Shown piece by piece: positions 45,793 through 57,536 of a stretch of 64,000 bases of DNA. The position numbers were made by a program, and so were the translations under genes. Position 1 is the stretch's first letter; each line of letters begins with the position of its first letter. The notes beneath the pieces were generated by a model. It was not told the origin of the DNA. It did not search any database and saw only the letters and a list, made by a program, of their open reading frames with translations. Source of the stretch: Gnetum montanum (lineage: Eukaryota; Streptophyta; Gnetopsida; Gnetales; Gnetaceae); contig MNCI01005801.1 of the NCBI GenBank assembly GCA_015680685.1, positions 181,559 to 245,558 of the forward strand, read 5' to 3'.

Positions 45793-46086
45793 ATCATGAC
45801 CATCATGTTTCAATGAGTTAATGAAGGATATTTTACTGCAAGTTTAGTTACTTAAAAGCATGTGGATTATGTTTTATGACTTAATCATAAAAATATACAT
45901 AATAGTCATGGAGAATCATTGTGTAACTATGTAACATGTATCAATCTATGACCATCAGTGTTTTTATTTTAAAAAACAAAAGGCATGATTTTAACCCAGT
46001 GTTTCCTTTTCCCACCTATCACAATCCAAAGGTATCATGGCTATAAAGTATTAAAAGTCAAAGGATAACTTTGTTAATGTCCTAAG
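45793..46086. other. Short unassigned stretch left of element B
   Basis: No gene or repeat recognised. The last five bases, CTAAG at 46082-46086, form the left target-site duplication of element B. Confidence 0.6.
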
Positions 46087-46852
46087 TGATGAGACGCAAT
46101 ATGCACAAGCTGCGATATCGCGGCCACCGCGATATCGTATCCCATGCAAGGTCACATATGCGATATCGTGGTCTGCTATCAAATCTATAAATAAGAGGCA
46201 GCACTCCCCTTATTTCCCATTCCAGGCTTAAAGTAGGAAAACTCTAGCAGTTTGATCACTCCAGAGATAGAATATTTTCCATGTGCCCATAGTAGAAGTC
46301 CCCAAGTGAATAGATCTTTATTCGAGTAGCTTTGTACCTGAACATGAGTTGTGTACGACAATAAAGATGAGCTTTGTGGATAAACCTTGCAGTGCATGGA
46401 ATAGGATTTCTTACTTATTATTTATTACCTGCATTAGTGCGGCATGAGTATGACTTGATTACGAACATTGACGAATGTGTACGGCTAATCAAGGAATTGG
46501 CTGCTCATCGTGATTAGTCTCTCTCACCCTCAACTCCTAGAATGCAGGATGAGTATAACTTGATTACAAGCATCTACGGATATGTACGGCTAGTCAAGGA
46601 ATTGGCTGCTCATCATGTTTAGGCTAGTTAACTGCCTCAATACGACCAGTTCGAGAACATGCGTTACGTGTGGTAATCCAAGTAATGATTAGCGTTTGGT
46701 AGCCATAGTTGCATAGTTCAGNCAAGACAATGAACAATTAACCCCAAGTGTTCCATTGGGCATGTAGGCATTTATTCTATGGAGTTCGATCAGATCATGT
46801 GTGCTACACTTGTTTCATATGGTTAAGTGTAGGGGTACCTCGCCACTCATCA
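46087..46852 (+). repeat. 5' LTR of element B
   Basis: It starts TGATGAGACGC and ends CTCATCA. GATATC words stand at 46114, 46131 and 46162, and TATAAATA at 46186-46193. Compared with the 3' LTR it lacks about 200 bp at the N position 46722 (sequence between TTGCATAGTTCAG and AAGACAA). The missing part is therefore probably an assembly collapse. Confidence 0.92.
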
Positions 46853-46853
46853 T

Positions 46854-46871
46854 TGGCGCCGTTGCCGGGGA
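46854..46871 (+). other. Primer binding site, tRNA-Asp (element B)
   Basis: TGGCGCCGTTGCCGGGGA is a perfect complement of the 3' end of plant tRNA-Asp (without need for the CCA beyond TGG). It begins two bases after the LTR end and is the reference against which the decayed sites of A and C can be read. Confidence 0.95.
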
Positions 46872-46993
46872 CTAAGTGTTTTTGCACTGAATAGAACATA
46901 AGGGATATCACTCACATCGTTGTGAGCCTTAATGAACCTTTAGGTTAATCAAAAGAAAAAATTAGATAATGGTAAATTAGCACACCGATAAAA

Positions 46994-48862
46994 ATGCCTT
47001 CTTCTCATAAGAGCAACTCACCATCTAAGGATCATACACGAGACAGTCAGCAACATAAAACACATAACCAAAATGAGCCAGTGCCTCAAGAATATAAGAT
47101 GACATATACTCATCCCGATGAGTATATCCCTAACTTTACCTTTATTCTCCATCAAGACGAATAGCTACGATGGAGAGATTTGCAAGGTAACATCATGTTA
47201 CCCCTAGATCGATCAGTCCCTAACATGCTCTTCCATGCCTTGGCACAAATTGACATGCAAGAACTATACACTGAATACGTTGCGGATGATTTTGACATGA
47301 GGGATTATTATCCCACAAATGCCCAATGTATGAGGGACTTAAGGTAGGAGAGCCAACATACTTTTCTGAAGGGAAAAGCCCTGCACGTCCTTAGCGAAAT
47401 AGGAGATGAGGAACCCCTTATCATGGGTTCTTTAGTAAACGATGTTCCCCCTCCTAATGATATTGAGGAGGCTGGGTATCAAAACCTACAATTAATGATA
47501 CATAACCATGATTCTGATGCCCATGAACACCAACTATTCACAGAGGGAACAACCACACATGCCAAGGACAGGCACTTAGATTGTCACCACGATCGGGGCT
47601 TTAGCAGCCGAAGAGAAGGTAAGAAACATCGTCATAGCGATGGTTTCCCTTCTTCTTCCCCTTCTTCACATCACTCCCCCTCTCCTTCCACATCTAGGCA
47701 TAGCCACCATGAACATAAAGGTGAGGATAAAGGTAGGAAAGACAAAAGACCATGATGGGATAGTCGAGAAAGAGGACAAGGGCAAGGACGTAGGGAGAGT
47801 AGGGAACAACACAGACATCACAGGTGTCATGAAAGAGATGATCATGACGAGCCCCTACTCACAACCTGAAGTATGCTTGACATAATGGATGTAGTTAGAA
47901 TTCCCACAAGGCATTTGAAAGATAGTCAGATCAAATGATTAGACATGAACAATATCCCACGATTTGAAGTGGGATACAATGTTGATCTGCAAAATCATTT
48001 ACAGGCATTCGATGATGCCTGTGCCTTGGAGAATATAGAAAATGAGTGGCAAAAACTTAAGTTATTCCCAAGGATACTCACCAAAGAAGTAGAGAGCTGG
48101 TATTGGTCCTTAGAACCGAAAACCATCAGGAGGTGGAGTACGATGCTAGAACTGTTCAACGAAAAGTATCAAATGTACTCCAAAGTGTCCAATTTGTGTA
48201 AGCAGATCCAAGGCCGCAAGAAAGGTCATCACAAACCCTTGGATGCTACCATGGCCCACTATTACACATTGTTACATCATTCCCTAGGCCATGGGTATGC
48301 TCAACGGGATCAACTTTGCCACATCGTGGATGGGCTAAGGCATGAAACTAGAAGAACCCTTGGGACTTATGCCCAAGGGGGAGTCTCACAACTTAGAGCC
48401 CATGAAGTGCATAGCTTGTTGGAGCAAGTAGCAAAAGAAGAAGGTGAGCTACGAAAAAGGGAAGGTGTGGAAGAGTACAACCGCGATCCCTCCTTTCAAA
48501 AGAAGGGAGTGAAATTTTGTGATGAAGAGGATGAGTCACCACTCAAAGAGTTGGTGAACCAGAAAACCTTACCGATCCAAAAATTAACAAAAGAAATAGC
48601 AACTAAGGTAGATGACATATGGAGTTCCTTAGACTCTAAAATTGAAACCATCTTAAAAATTATAGAAGAGTCTAAGGTAGAACAAAGTAGTGACAAAGGT
48701 AAGAAAAAGTGGAGAGATTTAGGCCCTGCACATAACAAGGGTAAGGGAAAAATTACTAACTTCGATGTGGCTATAGATTCTAACACAGAAGATGATGGTG
48801 GATGTGAGATCTACCACTATGGCCATCCTAAGGGATGTTGCCCCATTATCTCACATCTATAG
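46994..48862 (+). pseudogene. gag of element B
   Basis: One frame from ATG 46994 (MPSSHKSNSPSKDH) to the TAG after CCPIISHL (48862), about 620 codons, broken by stops at about 47168, 47348, 47756, 47868 and 47939. The parts are an N-terminal region with YKMTYTHPDEYIPNFTF, a His/Ser/Asp-rich low-complexity region (about 47500-47750), and the gag core with HLQAFDDACALENIENEWQK, WSTMLELFNEKYQMYS, HHSLGHGYAQRDQ and RRTLGTYAQGG. A coiled-coil segment (SLDSKIETILKIIEESKVE) and a degenerate zinc knuckle CEIYHYGHPKGCC close it. Gag forms the virus-like particle and binds the RNA. The last 305 codons (47945-48862) are open. Confidence 0.9.
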
Positions 48863-49483
48863 GAGCCTGGGGTGTATGCACTAAATCCAAGACTCAACCA
48901 ACGGTAAATACCCCAAAGGTTACCTTATCCACAAGGTAACCCAAGGCAGTTCCACCAACCACTAATGTATTATCCATGTGGAACTTCCCCACAGTCCATC
49001 AGATAGCATCAGCAGTGGCAATACCCATAGTCATGGGGGATGCCATTGTCAAAAAATTAGTATCCTTACTAGCAGCCTAATCTTTATGGTTATTATGGGC
49101 AGCAACCGATTTCCCCAGGTGACTTATATCGGTCACATAAACCTTCCACATTACTACCAAGTTCAGGAGTATTTTAGGACTCCTTCTCCTTCGAGAAATG
49201 CTCCATACCCACACTATCCTCCAAAACCATCCGCATCTCTTGCACCAGTAGCCCCACCGCCAATCGCTCCAACAAAGCCTAGAGTAATTCCCACTCAACT
49301 GCGACAACCCAACACTACGAGGGCTCCCAATCCTCCAATATCAGTTGGTTCTAACAATCATACACAAAAAAGACCCTTCCTTAGGACCAACAATCCAACC
49401 AAGCCTTCGCCTTCACAAGCAGTTAAGCATCTTAACACCCCCATACCAAATAAGGTTTCAGGAAACCCTTCGATAGAGAAATC
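48863..49483 (+). pseudogene. Pro/Gln/Tyr-rich gag-pol linker of element B
   Basis: In-frame continuation gives LPYPQGNPRQFHQPL and, in the longest open stretch (48978-49529), QVQEYFRTPSPSRNAPYPHY, APVAPPPIAPTKP and NHTQKRPFLRTNNP. It is a low-complexity tether between gag and protease, also present in F and C, and contains several stops. Confidence 0.7.
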
Positions 49484-50447
49484 GTGCCCAATGCATACAG
49501 TTATGTTCACACATATAGTAACCGACTAGATCAAGGTCAGGCACCTTCCAAAGAAATTATCGGATCCAAGAGTCCCCTTGTTTACCTCCAAGTCGCTGGG
49601 AATGAATCCCATAAGGCTCTCCTCGACTCAGGTTCTAGGGTCAACTTAATCTCACAAGAACTGTATAAAACCTAGAAACTACCTCCATTCAAGAAGAGCA
49701 ATGTTTTCCTAGAGCTGGCTGACCAATCCATCACTGTTCCTTTGGGACAGGTTCAGGACATTGTTACAACTATCGGTGGATGGTCATATCCAGCTGATTT
49801 CCTAGTGATCCAAATAAACAATGACAAAGGGGATTTCTCAATTATAATGGGAAGGGCATGGCTGAATACAATTGATGCATGCCTTGGAATCTAAAACCTT
49901 TCCATGCATCGCATATAGTGACACAGGGTGTCATTGCATGTAGAAATCATGGCTGATGCGATGTTTAACATTACCTACATGCAATCGGTGTGCACACGAT
50001 ATTAACATACAAAAGTACCTATATGCGACAGCCACACAACAAGAAAATACCCAGTGGTTGATGGCTGATAAAGAAAACAACTCAACAACCTGCATGGAAC
50101 TAGATGAGGGAATAACTAGTGCTTACATTGAAAGCACAGACATATTAGAGTAAGTCCGTTGCCAACTTCCAGACCTAAAATTTGAAAACATTAATTAGGG
50201 AAAGTTGGAGATTCCTGAAGAATTTAAAAAAGAGCCCCTAGATTTAAAACCATTGCCCACTAGTTTGGAATACGTAACTCTTAAAAATAGAAAACCGATG
50301 ATCATCAACGCAAAGCTCACACCCAAGCAAAAAGAAAGTTTGCTAAAGGTGATAAACAAGTGGTCAACAACCTTTGCCTGGTGATACCCTGAACTAATCG
50401 AAATAGATCCTAGGATATGCCAGCATAGGATTTACATAGACCCCTCT
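49484..50447 (+). pseudogene. Aspartic protease and RT leader of element B
   Basis: The retropepsin active site is HKALLDSGSRVNLISQE at about 49610-49665, with intact DSG, and the C-terminal signature IIMGRAWLNTIDACL at about 49840-49885. The protease would cut the polyprotein. A stop (YKT*KLPP) right after the active-site segment disrupts it. Downstream are EIPEEFKKEPLDLKPLPTSL and KLTPKQKESLLKVINKW (about 50205-50380), the usual lead into RT. Confidence 0.85.
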
Positions 50448-51330
50448 ATGAACCCTCGCAAGCAACCTCTGAGGCAATTGAACCCGAAGTTAAAACAAAT
50501 AGTGAAAGAGGAGCTAGAGCAACTTCTCAAGGCTGGGTTCATTTACCCTATCACTGATAGCAAATGGGTTAGTCCTCTTTTCATCGTACCAAAAAAAGGA
50601 GGTAAATGGAGGATATGTATAGATTTTAGGCTATTAAATAAGGCAACATTCAAAGATCACTTCCCATTGCCATTTGTTGACCATGTATTAGACACTATAG
50701 TAGGGCATCGCTATTACAGTTTTCTGGATGGATATAGTGGGTACAACCAAATACGAATTGCACTAGAAGACCAAGCCAAAACAATGGTCACCAGCCCTTG
50801 GGGAACGCTTGCGTACAAACAAATGCCTTTTGGCTTGTGCAATGCACCTGCCACGTTCCAACAATTAGTTCTAAGCATCTTTCAATAGAAAATAGGTAAC
50901 GAAGTAGAAGTCTTTATGGATGACTTCTCCACTTATGGACAAGCCTTGATCAAGCCCTCGACCAGTTAGAGCAAGTACTAAAACGATGTGTTGAAAATAA
51001 CCTTAAGCTCAACTGGTAGAAGAGCCATTTGATGGTTCAAGAGGGCATCGTACTGGGACACAAAATTTCACAATCAGGAATTAAGGTGGATCCAAAAAAA
51101 TTAAAGTCATCCAAGGAATTACCCAACAACCAGAAATCATTAAAGACATTAGGTTATTTCTTGGACACACTGGCTACTATAGGAAGTTTATCGCAAACTT
51201 CTCCAAAGTTGCCAAACCATTGGTGGAATTAACAAAAAAATATGCACCATTCGAATGGACCAGAGAATGTGAATGAGCATTCCAAACCCTCAAGTAGAGG
51301 CTTGTGGAAAACCCCATTCTACAAGCCTTG
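50448..51330 (+). pseudogene. Reverse transcriptase of element B
   Basis: The open part (50448-50888) spans RT motifs 1-4: LLKAGFIYPITDSKWVSPLF, VPKKGGKWRICIDFRLLN, ATFKDHFPLPFVDHVLD, FLDGYSGYNQIRIA and MPFGLCNAPATFQQLV. After a TAG the catalytic box VFMDDFSTYG follows (about 50908-50940), with the two metal-binding Asp residues present. A frameshift at about 50940 leads to LDQLEQVLKRCVENNLKLNW and LGHKISQSGIKVDP. It would copy element RNA into DNA. Confidence 0.9.
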
Positions 51331-51791
51331 ACTAGTCCAAGTCATTTCATACCATGACCGAAGCATCTAATTACACCTTAGGAGCTGTACTAACACAATT
51401 AGATGAACAAAAATGACCTTATTATATCCATTGTGCCAGTAAAAGTATCATCGGTGCACAACTAAACTACATGACTACAAAAAATGAATTAATGGCTGTA
51501 GTGTTTGCATTGGATAAATTTAGGCACTATGTATTGGGTTACAAAGTATACATCCATACATATCATAGTGCAATTAGGTTCCTTATGAACAAGCCAACAG
51601 TTAGGCCACATATCATACATTGGTTGGTAATTCTTCAGGAGTTCGATTTAAAAATAGTAGACCGCAAAGGCACCGAGAGTGTAGTTGTTGATCACCTATC
51701 TCGGTTGCATTGGGACAACAAAGATGATGAATATGATGTATCTGACCATTTTCTTGATGAAACCCTCTTTGCTGGTGTAGTAAATAATTAA
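51331..51791 (+). pseudogene. RNase H of element B
   Basis: The sequence gives EASNYTLGAVLTQLDEQK, a stop, then YYIHCASKSIIGAQLNY and ELMAVVFALDKFRHYVLGYK. This is the Ty3-type RNase H, which removes the RNA strand. The motif usually reading YTDH is HTYH, so a catalytic Asp has become Tyr. After the domain the linker ends VVDHLSRLHWDN...AGVVNN at a stop (51791), shortly before integrase. Confidence 0.85.
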
Positions 51792-51799
51792 CCCATGGA

Positions 51800-53156
51800 A
51801 ATAAATTGGTATAGTAGCATTCTCACTTATCTCACTTCCCAACAAATACCACAGGGATTGGAATTTAGAAAAAAACAATAGTTTCTTCACAAAACCAAGT
51901 ACTTCATGGAAATCAAGGAACAACTTTATAAATTCTATCTTGATGGCTTGGTTTAATGGTGTGTGCCCGATCAGGATCAATTAAAAGTTCTCCAGGATGC
52001 TCATGAGGGCCCCTGTGGGGGTCATTATGCTAGGAGACAAAAGGCTACTAAGGTCCTGCTTGTAGGATATTATTGGCCAATACTATTTCGGGATGCCCAT
52101 CATTTTGCCCAATCCTATGAGCACTGCCAACGTGATTGTGGGATGACTGCCAAAATGGAGGGTCCACAACAATGGATTCAACCTTTAGAATCCTTCAATA
52201 TCTAGGGAATAGATTTTATGGGGTCAATTACACCAACATCCAATGGAAAAACATATATAATCGTTGTTGTTGATTACTTAACCAAATGGGCTGAAGTAGT
52301 CACTGTAATAGACTGCACATCATCTATAGCTGCACGATTTGTATAACAACAAATCATTAACAGGTTTGGTGTACCACGTGCACTTATTTTTGATAATGAA
52401 ACACATTTTACGGGTGCAACCTTTCGCAAACTGATGCAATGCTTAGGGGTTGAGCATAAAATGACCACACCTTACCACCCCCAAGCTAATGGTCAAGCTG
52501 AGGTTACTAATAGGGAGATTACAATAATATTAACATAAATAATTAGCAAATTTAGGCGAGATTGAAGCATGAAACTGAATGATGCTCTTTGGGTGTATCA
52601 TTCCACTTGGAAGCTCCCTACAGGATATTCTCCCTATGAGCTAGTGTACAGGAAACTTCCAAAACTCCCCATATAGACTGAGTTCTGTACACTTTCCATG
52701 GCTTGCGAACCTCACCTAGATCTCGACCTAGCACAAAAACAATGGTTAGCAACTTTGAACGTGTTAGATGAGAATAGATTGGTTACACTATCGTTAAATT
52801 AGTTGCACAAGGCACACAGTAAACATCGTCATGACTTAAGGATTCGAAGGTTTAGGTACCACCCAGGAGATAAGGTCCTTTACTGGAACCCCACGCATGT
52901 ACCCCAACGTACAAAGTTTCAAACCTTGTGGGAAGGACCTTATATTATTCATACTACCTTCCTCTATAGATCCATGATGATATATATGCCTAAGAGCCTA
53001 GATAAAAGGTTATTTGTTAATGTACAACAAACAAAACCTTTCCGTGAATCGGCAACAGCCAGTACAAGTTACACCTCCACCAGCAGTCAACCTTGCTCAT
53101 TATTTTGGATCTCTTCCTTTCCACTCAGTCATGGGGGAGATGGCCAACTATGCTAA
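51800..53156 (+). pseudogene. Integrase with GPY/F module of element B
   Basis: The zinc-binding domain has LQDAHEGPCGGHYARRQKAT...SYEHCQRD (51980-52140), where the first Cys of CxxC is Tyr. The DDE core has GIDFMGSI (first Asp, about 52210), FGVPRALIFDNETHFTGATF (second Asp, about 52365-52425) and YHPQANGQAEVTNREI (Glu region, about 52475-52530). The last open frame (52803-53156) carries the GPY/F module, PGDKVLYWNPTHVPQRTKFQ and LWEGPYIIH, and ends SLFWISSFPLSHGGDGQLC. Four or more stops interrupt the core. Confidence 0.9.
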
Positions 53157-55063
53157 TCATATGGTGCCCTCAGTTATTTTTTTGATTTTTGTTTTACACA
53201 TTTTTTTTCCAAGTTTTTGTTTTACAAATTTCTTTAACTCTTCTATTTTTTTTTATAACATCGTTATACTTTTTCCATTTTGTGTGTGTGTGTGTGTCTG
53301 TGTGTGTGTGATCCACCCTGTAAGTTTGTCACCCAATAAGTGTTCGGAATGATGGTATGAATTTTTTTCATATTGATTGCTAATGTTTGGTTTTTACCTT
53401 TCAGTCACAATGTTGATACTAAGGTATGTTTCTTTTGATATGGTAGGCAATGAGTTCACTTCATCCATTCAACCACCAGTTTCTATGGTCTCTCTCGGCT
53501 TGGAAATGTACAGTCCCCTTCTAATAAGAACTTTAACAAATCGGTGACTGGGTATTTCTCAAACTAAGGAAGGACTCAAGGATTGAAAAGGGTGTGACTT
53601 CAAGGGAACTTGATGCTTTTGTGTTGGCCATTCTCCTGGGTGCTTCGATGTTTTCTTCTTGAGTTTTCTTCTCGTTCTGATGTTATCCAACTATCGGAAG
53701 CTAAGACAATAAAAATAAGAAGTCTTTGCATGGTGTGGTTCTCATGCATAAGAACAGAAAACACACAAAAAAACTGTGAGAATTCAAAACACATCCCTTA
53801 GATGAAATAAAATTTGAGCTACAAGCACTGGTTATGGAACCAAAAGTGTTCCCTCTAACTAAGGCTCTTCTCACTTCCCATTCTCTTCTTTGTTTCATCG
53901 GAATGGTGGTGGCTCTTTGGAGATGCATCCTTGTTATCCAAGAGGATGGTTCGGCCGAATGCATTGATGCGAAGTCACTAGATGTTGTTGGTTTGAGGTC
54001 GAAGTTGGAATGAGACTTGTCAAGTCACATTAATCATGCAACACACAAGGGGCTATACAACACCTTGTTCTTGGAATTCCATTCCATTCTCTTCTCTCCA
54101 TCCTTCTCTCCATTGTTCACCTCATTTCCGGTTGTATCATTAGTGTATATATTTTGGTTGACGCATTCTTTTCTTTTAGGTAAACACTTGTGGTTAAGAC
54201 TTCAACTCTTGTTTCAAATGACATTCCCAGAGCCTACAGACTCTTTGAATGTGGGTTTGTCAGGGCATTAAAGGCATGAGTCTGCTTTGGGGAGGATCCA
54301 CTGACATTCCTATTTGGGGCATTAGTTAAATTCTTTCTCTTAACATTTTGCAATTAATTTTATTTTGTTCATTACCATCTTGACATCCATTTCATTGATG
54401 CTATAGTTGCCCCTTTTTATCTATCTTTCTTACTCCTTTTCTTTCTCCATTCTAATGCTACCGAAGGTTCACGATTAGTCATGGGGGTACGAGGCCCGAT
54501 TTTTTCGATTTTCTCCTAGCCCCAAAATTTTTCATTTTCTTCCCAACCCCTACACCTTTGGTAGTCATTAGTAATATATCTTCTAATCCATATTAGCCAT
54601 ACCATAACCTAGCCAATGAACCTACACTGAAGCAAGGTATTAATTACATAATGATTCATTTAAACTTGCTAATACAAGATTGTGTTGTGTGTGCAGATGA
54701 CGATCATACAAACAACGGATTAGATCTAGAGCTGGAGCAAACAATTAGAATGGAGTAGCGCTGAAGCAGCTATGCAAGGAGCAAGATCGATGGTGCACTT
54801 ATGGATGGACAATAAAGGTGCAATCTTGGCGTTGGCAGTAGCAACACTTCTTTCTCTCTCTCTCTCTCAGTTGCCAACTAAGGCCTGATGTCATTGTAAT
54901 AAGGTGTTCACCCTTGTTGTCATGAACACCATCTTTGTCAAGTCTTGTAATGATGATCTGTTCAGATGTCATCCCATTAGTTCCATTCCCCTTAATAATT
55001 CCATACCTTCCCGATATTATTATAAGGAACTCAAGGATGAGTTTTCATTCAATCATGGGGCTA
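53157..55063 (+). other. 1.9-kb untranslated tail of element B
   Basis: Non-coding region where other Athila elements may carry an env-like ORF; no such ORF is seen. It includes a GT microsatellite (about 53281-53310). The conserved block GGGCATTAAAGGCATGAGTC and TGCTTTGGGGAGGATCCACT lies at 54264-54310. Purine motifs stand at 53127 (overlapping the end of pol), 54477 and 55051. The last abuts the 3' LTR. Collinear with the tails of F and, reversed, D. Confidence 0.75.
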
Positions 55064-56045
55064 GGATGAGACGTGATATGCATAAGCTGCGATATTGCAG
55101 CCGCCGCGATATCGCATCCCATGCGATATCACGTACGCGATATCGCGTCGTCCCCTGATGTCACGTACGCGATATCACAGTCCGCTGCCAAATCTATAAA
55201 TAAGAGGCAACGCTCCCCTTATTTTCCATCCTATGCTTAAAGTAGGGAAACTCTACCAGTTTGATCACTCTAGAGATAGAATATTTTCCATGTGCCCGCA
55301 ATAGGAGTCCCCAAATGAACGGATCTTTATTCGAGTAGCTTTGTACCTGAACACAAGTTGTGTACAAAAATAAAGATGATCTTTGTGAATAAAACTTGTA
55401 GTGCATGGAATAGGATTTCTTACCTATTATTTATTACCTACATTAGCGCAGCATGAGTATCACTTGATTACGAACATTGAAGAATGTGTATGGCTAATCA
55501 AGGAATCGGTTGCTCATCGCAATTAGTCTCTCTCACCCTTATCTCCCAGAATGTGGGATGAGTATGACTTGATTACGAGCATCTATGGATGTGTACAGTT
55601 AGTCAAGGAATCGGCTACTCATCATGTTTAGGCTAGTTAACTGCCTTAGTACGACTACTTCGAGCACGTGCATTACGTGTGGTAATCCCAGTAACGATTA
55701 GCGTTTGGTAGCGACAATTGCATAGTTCAGGGTGTGTACGGTAAGTGGGAACGGATGCTGACACTAGTTAATTTAGACTTAGGACATTAGTTAGAGTTAG
55801 TTAGCTTTCTCAACGCTTCACCTCATAGCATAGGAGAAAAACCAGAAAAGATCATAAAAATCATATACCTCAGACTTGCTTAACGATACACCGTGACACA
55901 TACAAGTAAGTTTGGGAAGACAAAAAATGATTAACCCCAAGTGTTCCATGGGGCGTGTAGGCATTTAGTCTATGGAGTTTGACTAGATCATGCATGCTAC
56001 ACTTGTTCCGTATGGTTGAGTGTAGGCGTACCTCACCACTCATCA
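55064..56045 (+). repeat. 3' LTR of element B
   Basis: It starts GGATGAGACGTG (first T changed to G) and ends CTCATCA (56039-56045). GATGTC at 55157 and GATATC at 55171 are 14 bp apart, with TATAAATA at 55195-55202. By eye roughly 90% identical to the 5' LTR outside the part missing there, which indicates an old insertion. Confidence 0.92.
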
Positions 56046-56050
56046 CTAAG

Positions 56051-57536
56051 CAAGTTGGCTAGATGTATTTTTGATAAAATTATGTTTATACCATGTTAAA
56101 TTTGGTAATTCATCAATTCTATGCATATTTTGTATATGTATGCATCATTTTAAATAAAGTAGAGCTTCTCTTAAAATAAAATTAAAGGACATTGAAATCT
56201 AACAAGGTTTTTGACAAAGACTTCCACAAACCATTATTTTCCAGGAGAGTCTAATGCTCTACTATTTGATGTATGGAGATGTATGGACAAGAAAATTATG
56301 GAGCATATTCATTTGTCTAAGTCTACTATGACTTCAAGGGTAGTCATAGAAACCATGGCTATGACAAGTGGTGGAACAAAATTGATGCATTTGTTGATGT
56401 CAACATCATCCATGCTAGGCATGGGGCCATAATAAATAGTATTAATCTTCAACAGTAATCTTCTAGAGAAAAATTAGATTCACTAAGAAAAAATCAAATC
56501 TTTAGAAACCCGATAGAAAACAAAGAAGGATGCAATTCAGAGAAAGACTTATGACATAAAAACATAGAGAAAATTGAAACGATATAACCTAAAGATCTTT
56601 GTTTTATTGAAGAATATTGTTACCATTGAGGTAATAGGATCGTTCAAAAGATGTTGTAGTAAGTTTATTAGTAATATTCTATTATTATTATGATTATTAT
56701 TATTATTTGGACCACTTATTTTAAAAAATGAATGGAAATAGAAAGAAAGCATTCAAACTACTTGCATTATTTCTCAACTAATGGTACCATGAAAACATTT
56801 GTTACATTGAAAATTACTAATTTATATAACAATCTTCACATGAAGGAGCTTGGTTTCATTGAAAAAAAATGCAATAATTTTGTAAACCATGCATGCAATT
56901 TGACCACCACCATAGTTACCAAATGCAAATAGTATTGTTGCTGCAATTAGCAACCACATATGTTTATCAAGAGCTCAATCATAGAATTTTTGGTATTTGA
57001 TCACACTGTTAAAACTTAGCTTATGTGAACAAGACCTTGTTGGGTTGGTTAGAGAATGTGGTTTGTGGTTCTAAGTGATTTTGTTAATGTAGTATGTGTC
57101 AACAACACATTGCTTAGTTGGTTAGAGGATATGTTTTGTGGTAGTAAGTCATAAATTACATGCCTAGGATATGTATAGTCATTTAGTTGTAGTACCCAAT
57201 AGCGAAATAACACTTATTGCCACTTCCCTCCTTAATTTAATGGTTAAAACTTTGATCCCCAACCCCAATGTGTTTAAAGTATTATGTTTGTTTACACCTA
57301 ATTTCATAATCTTTGGAAAAGCGTTACATCTTTATGATTTCTTTTAGAAAGGAATAATATGAAAAAGTACATGTTAAGGTGGTAAAAAGAAAGAAAATTT
57401 TCAAGGTAAAATAAATACTAGTAAATTAAAAATAGGGAAGGATGCTCAAATTGAAAAATATTAAGAAGAAGCTCTAAGAATGCATACTACAAGCTAAGTT
57501 GAGGTTTAATGAGAGGCACGTTATTTTGAGGAAAAG
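56051..57536. other. Intergenic DNA, no gene recognised
   Basis: AT-rich. A 73-codon frame at 56211-56432 matches no family I know. Its end (ATGCTAGGCATGGGGCCATA) resembles a phrase inside the duplicated block at about 9195 and 57612, so this stretch may hold a diverged partial copy of the same repeat. Confidence 0.45.

Larger units (their letters stand above)
46082..56050 (+). mobile_element. Element B: full-structure Athila-type Ty3/gypsy retrotransposon
   Basis: It has a 5' LTR (46087-46852), primer site (46854-46871), gag (46994-48862), Pro-rich linker, PR, RT, RNase H and integrase (to 53156), a long tail and a 3' LTR (55064-56045). Target-site duplications CTAAG flank it at 46082-46086 and 56046-56050, so both ends are original and it inserted as one unit of about 9.96 kb. 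Domain order PR-RT-RH-IN defines Ty3/gypsy. The tRNA-Asp primer, the extra 1.9 kb between integrase and 3' LTR and the RT sequence fit the Athila/Tat branch. All reading frames carry stops, so it is immobile by itself. Confidence 0.95.

Noticed and set aside
53157-55063. Possible env-like ORF between integrase and 3' LTR of element B
   Set aside because: Known from some Athila elements, but frames here are short, hydrophobic stretches are AT-rich artefacts, and F shows no shared frame.
56211-56432. 73-codon frame considered as a small gene
   Set aside because: No recognisable family or promoter. Its end is repeat sequence related to the 4.3-kb block.
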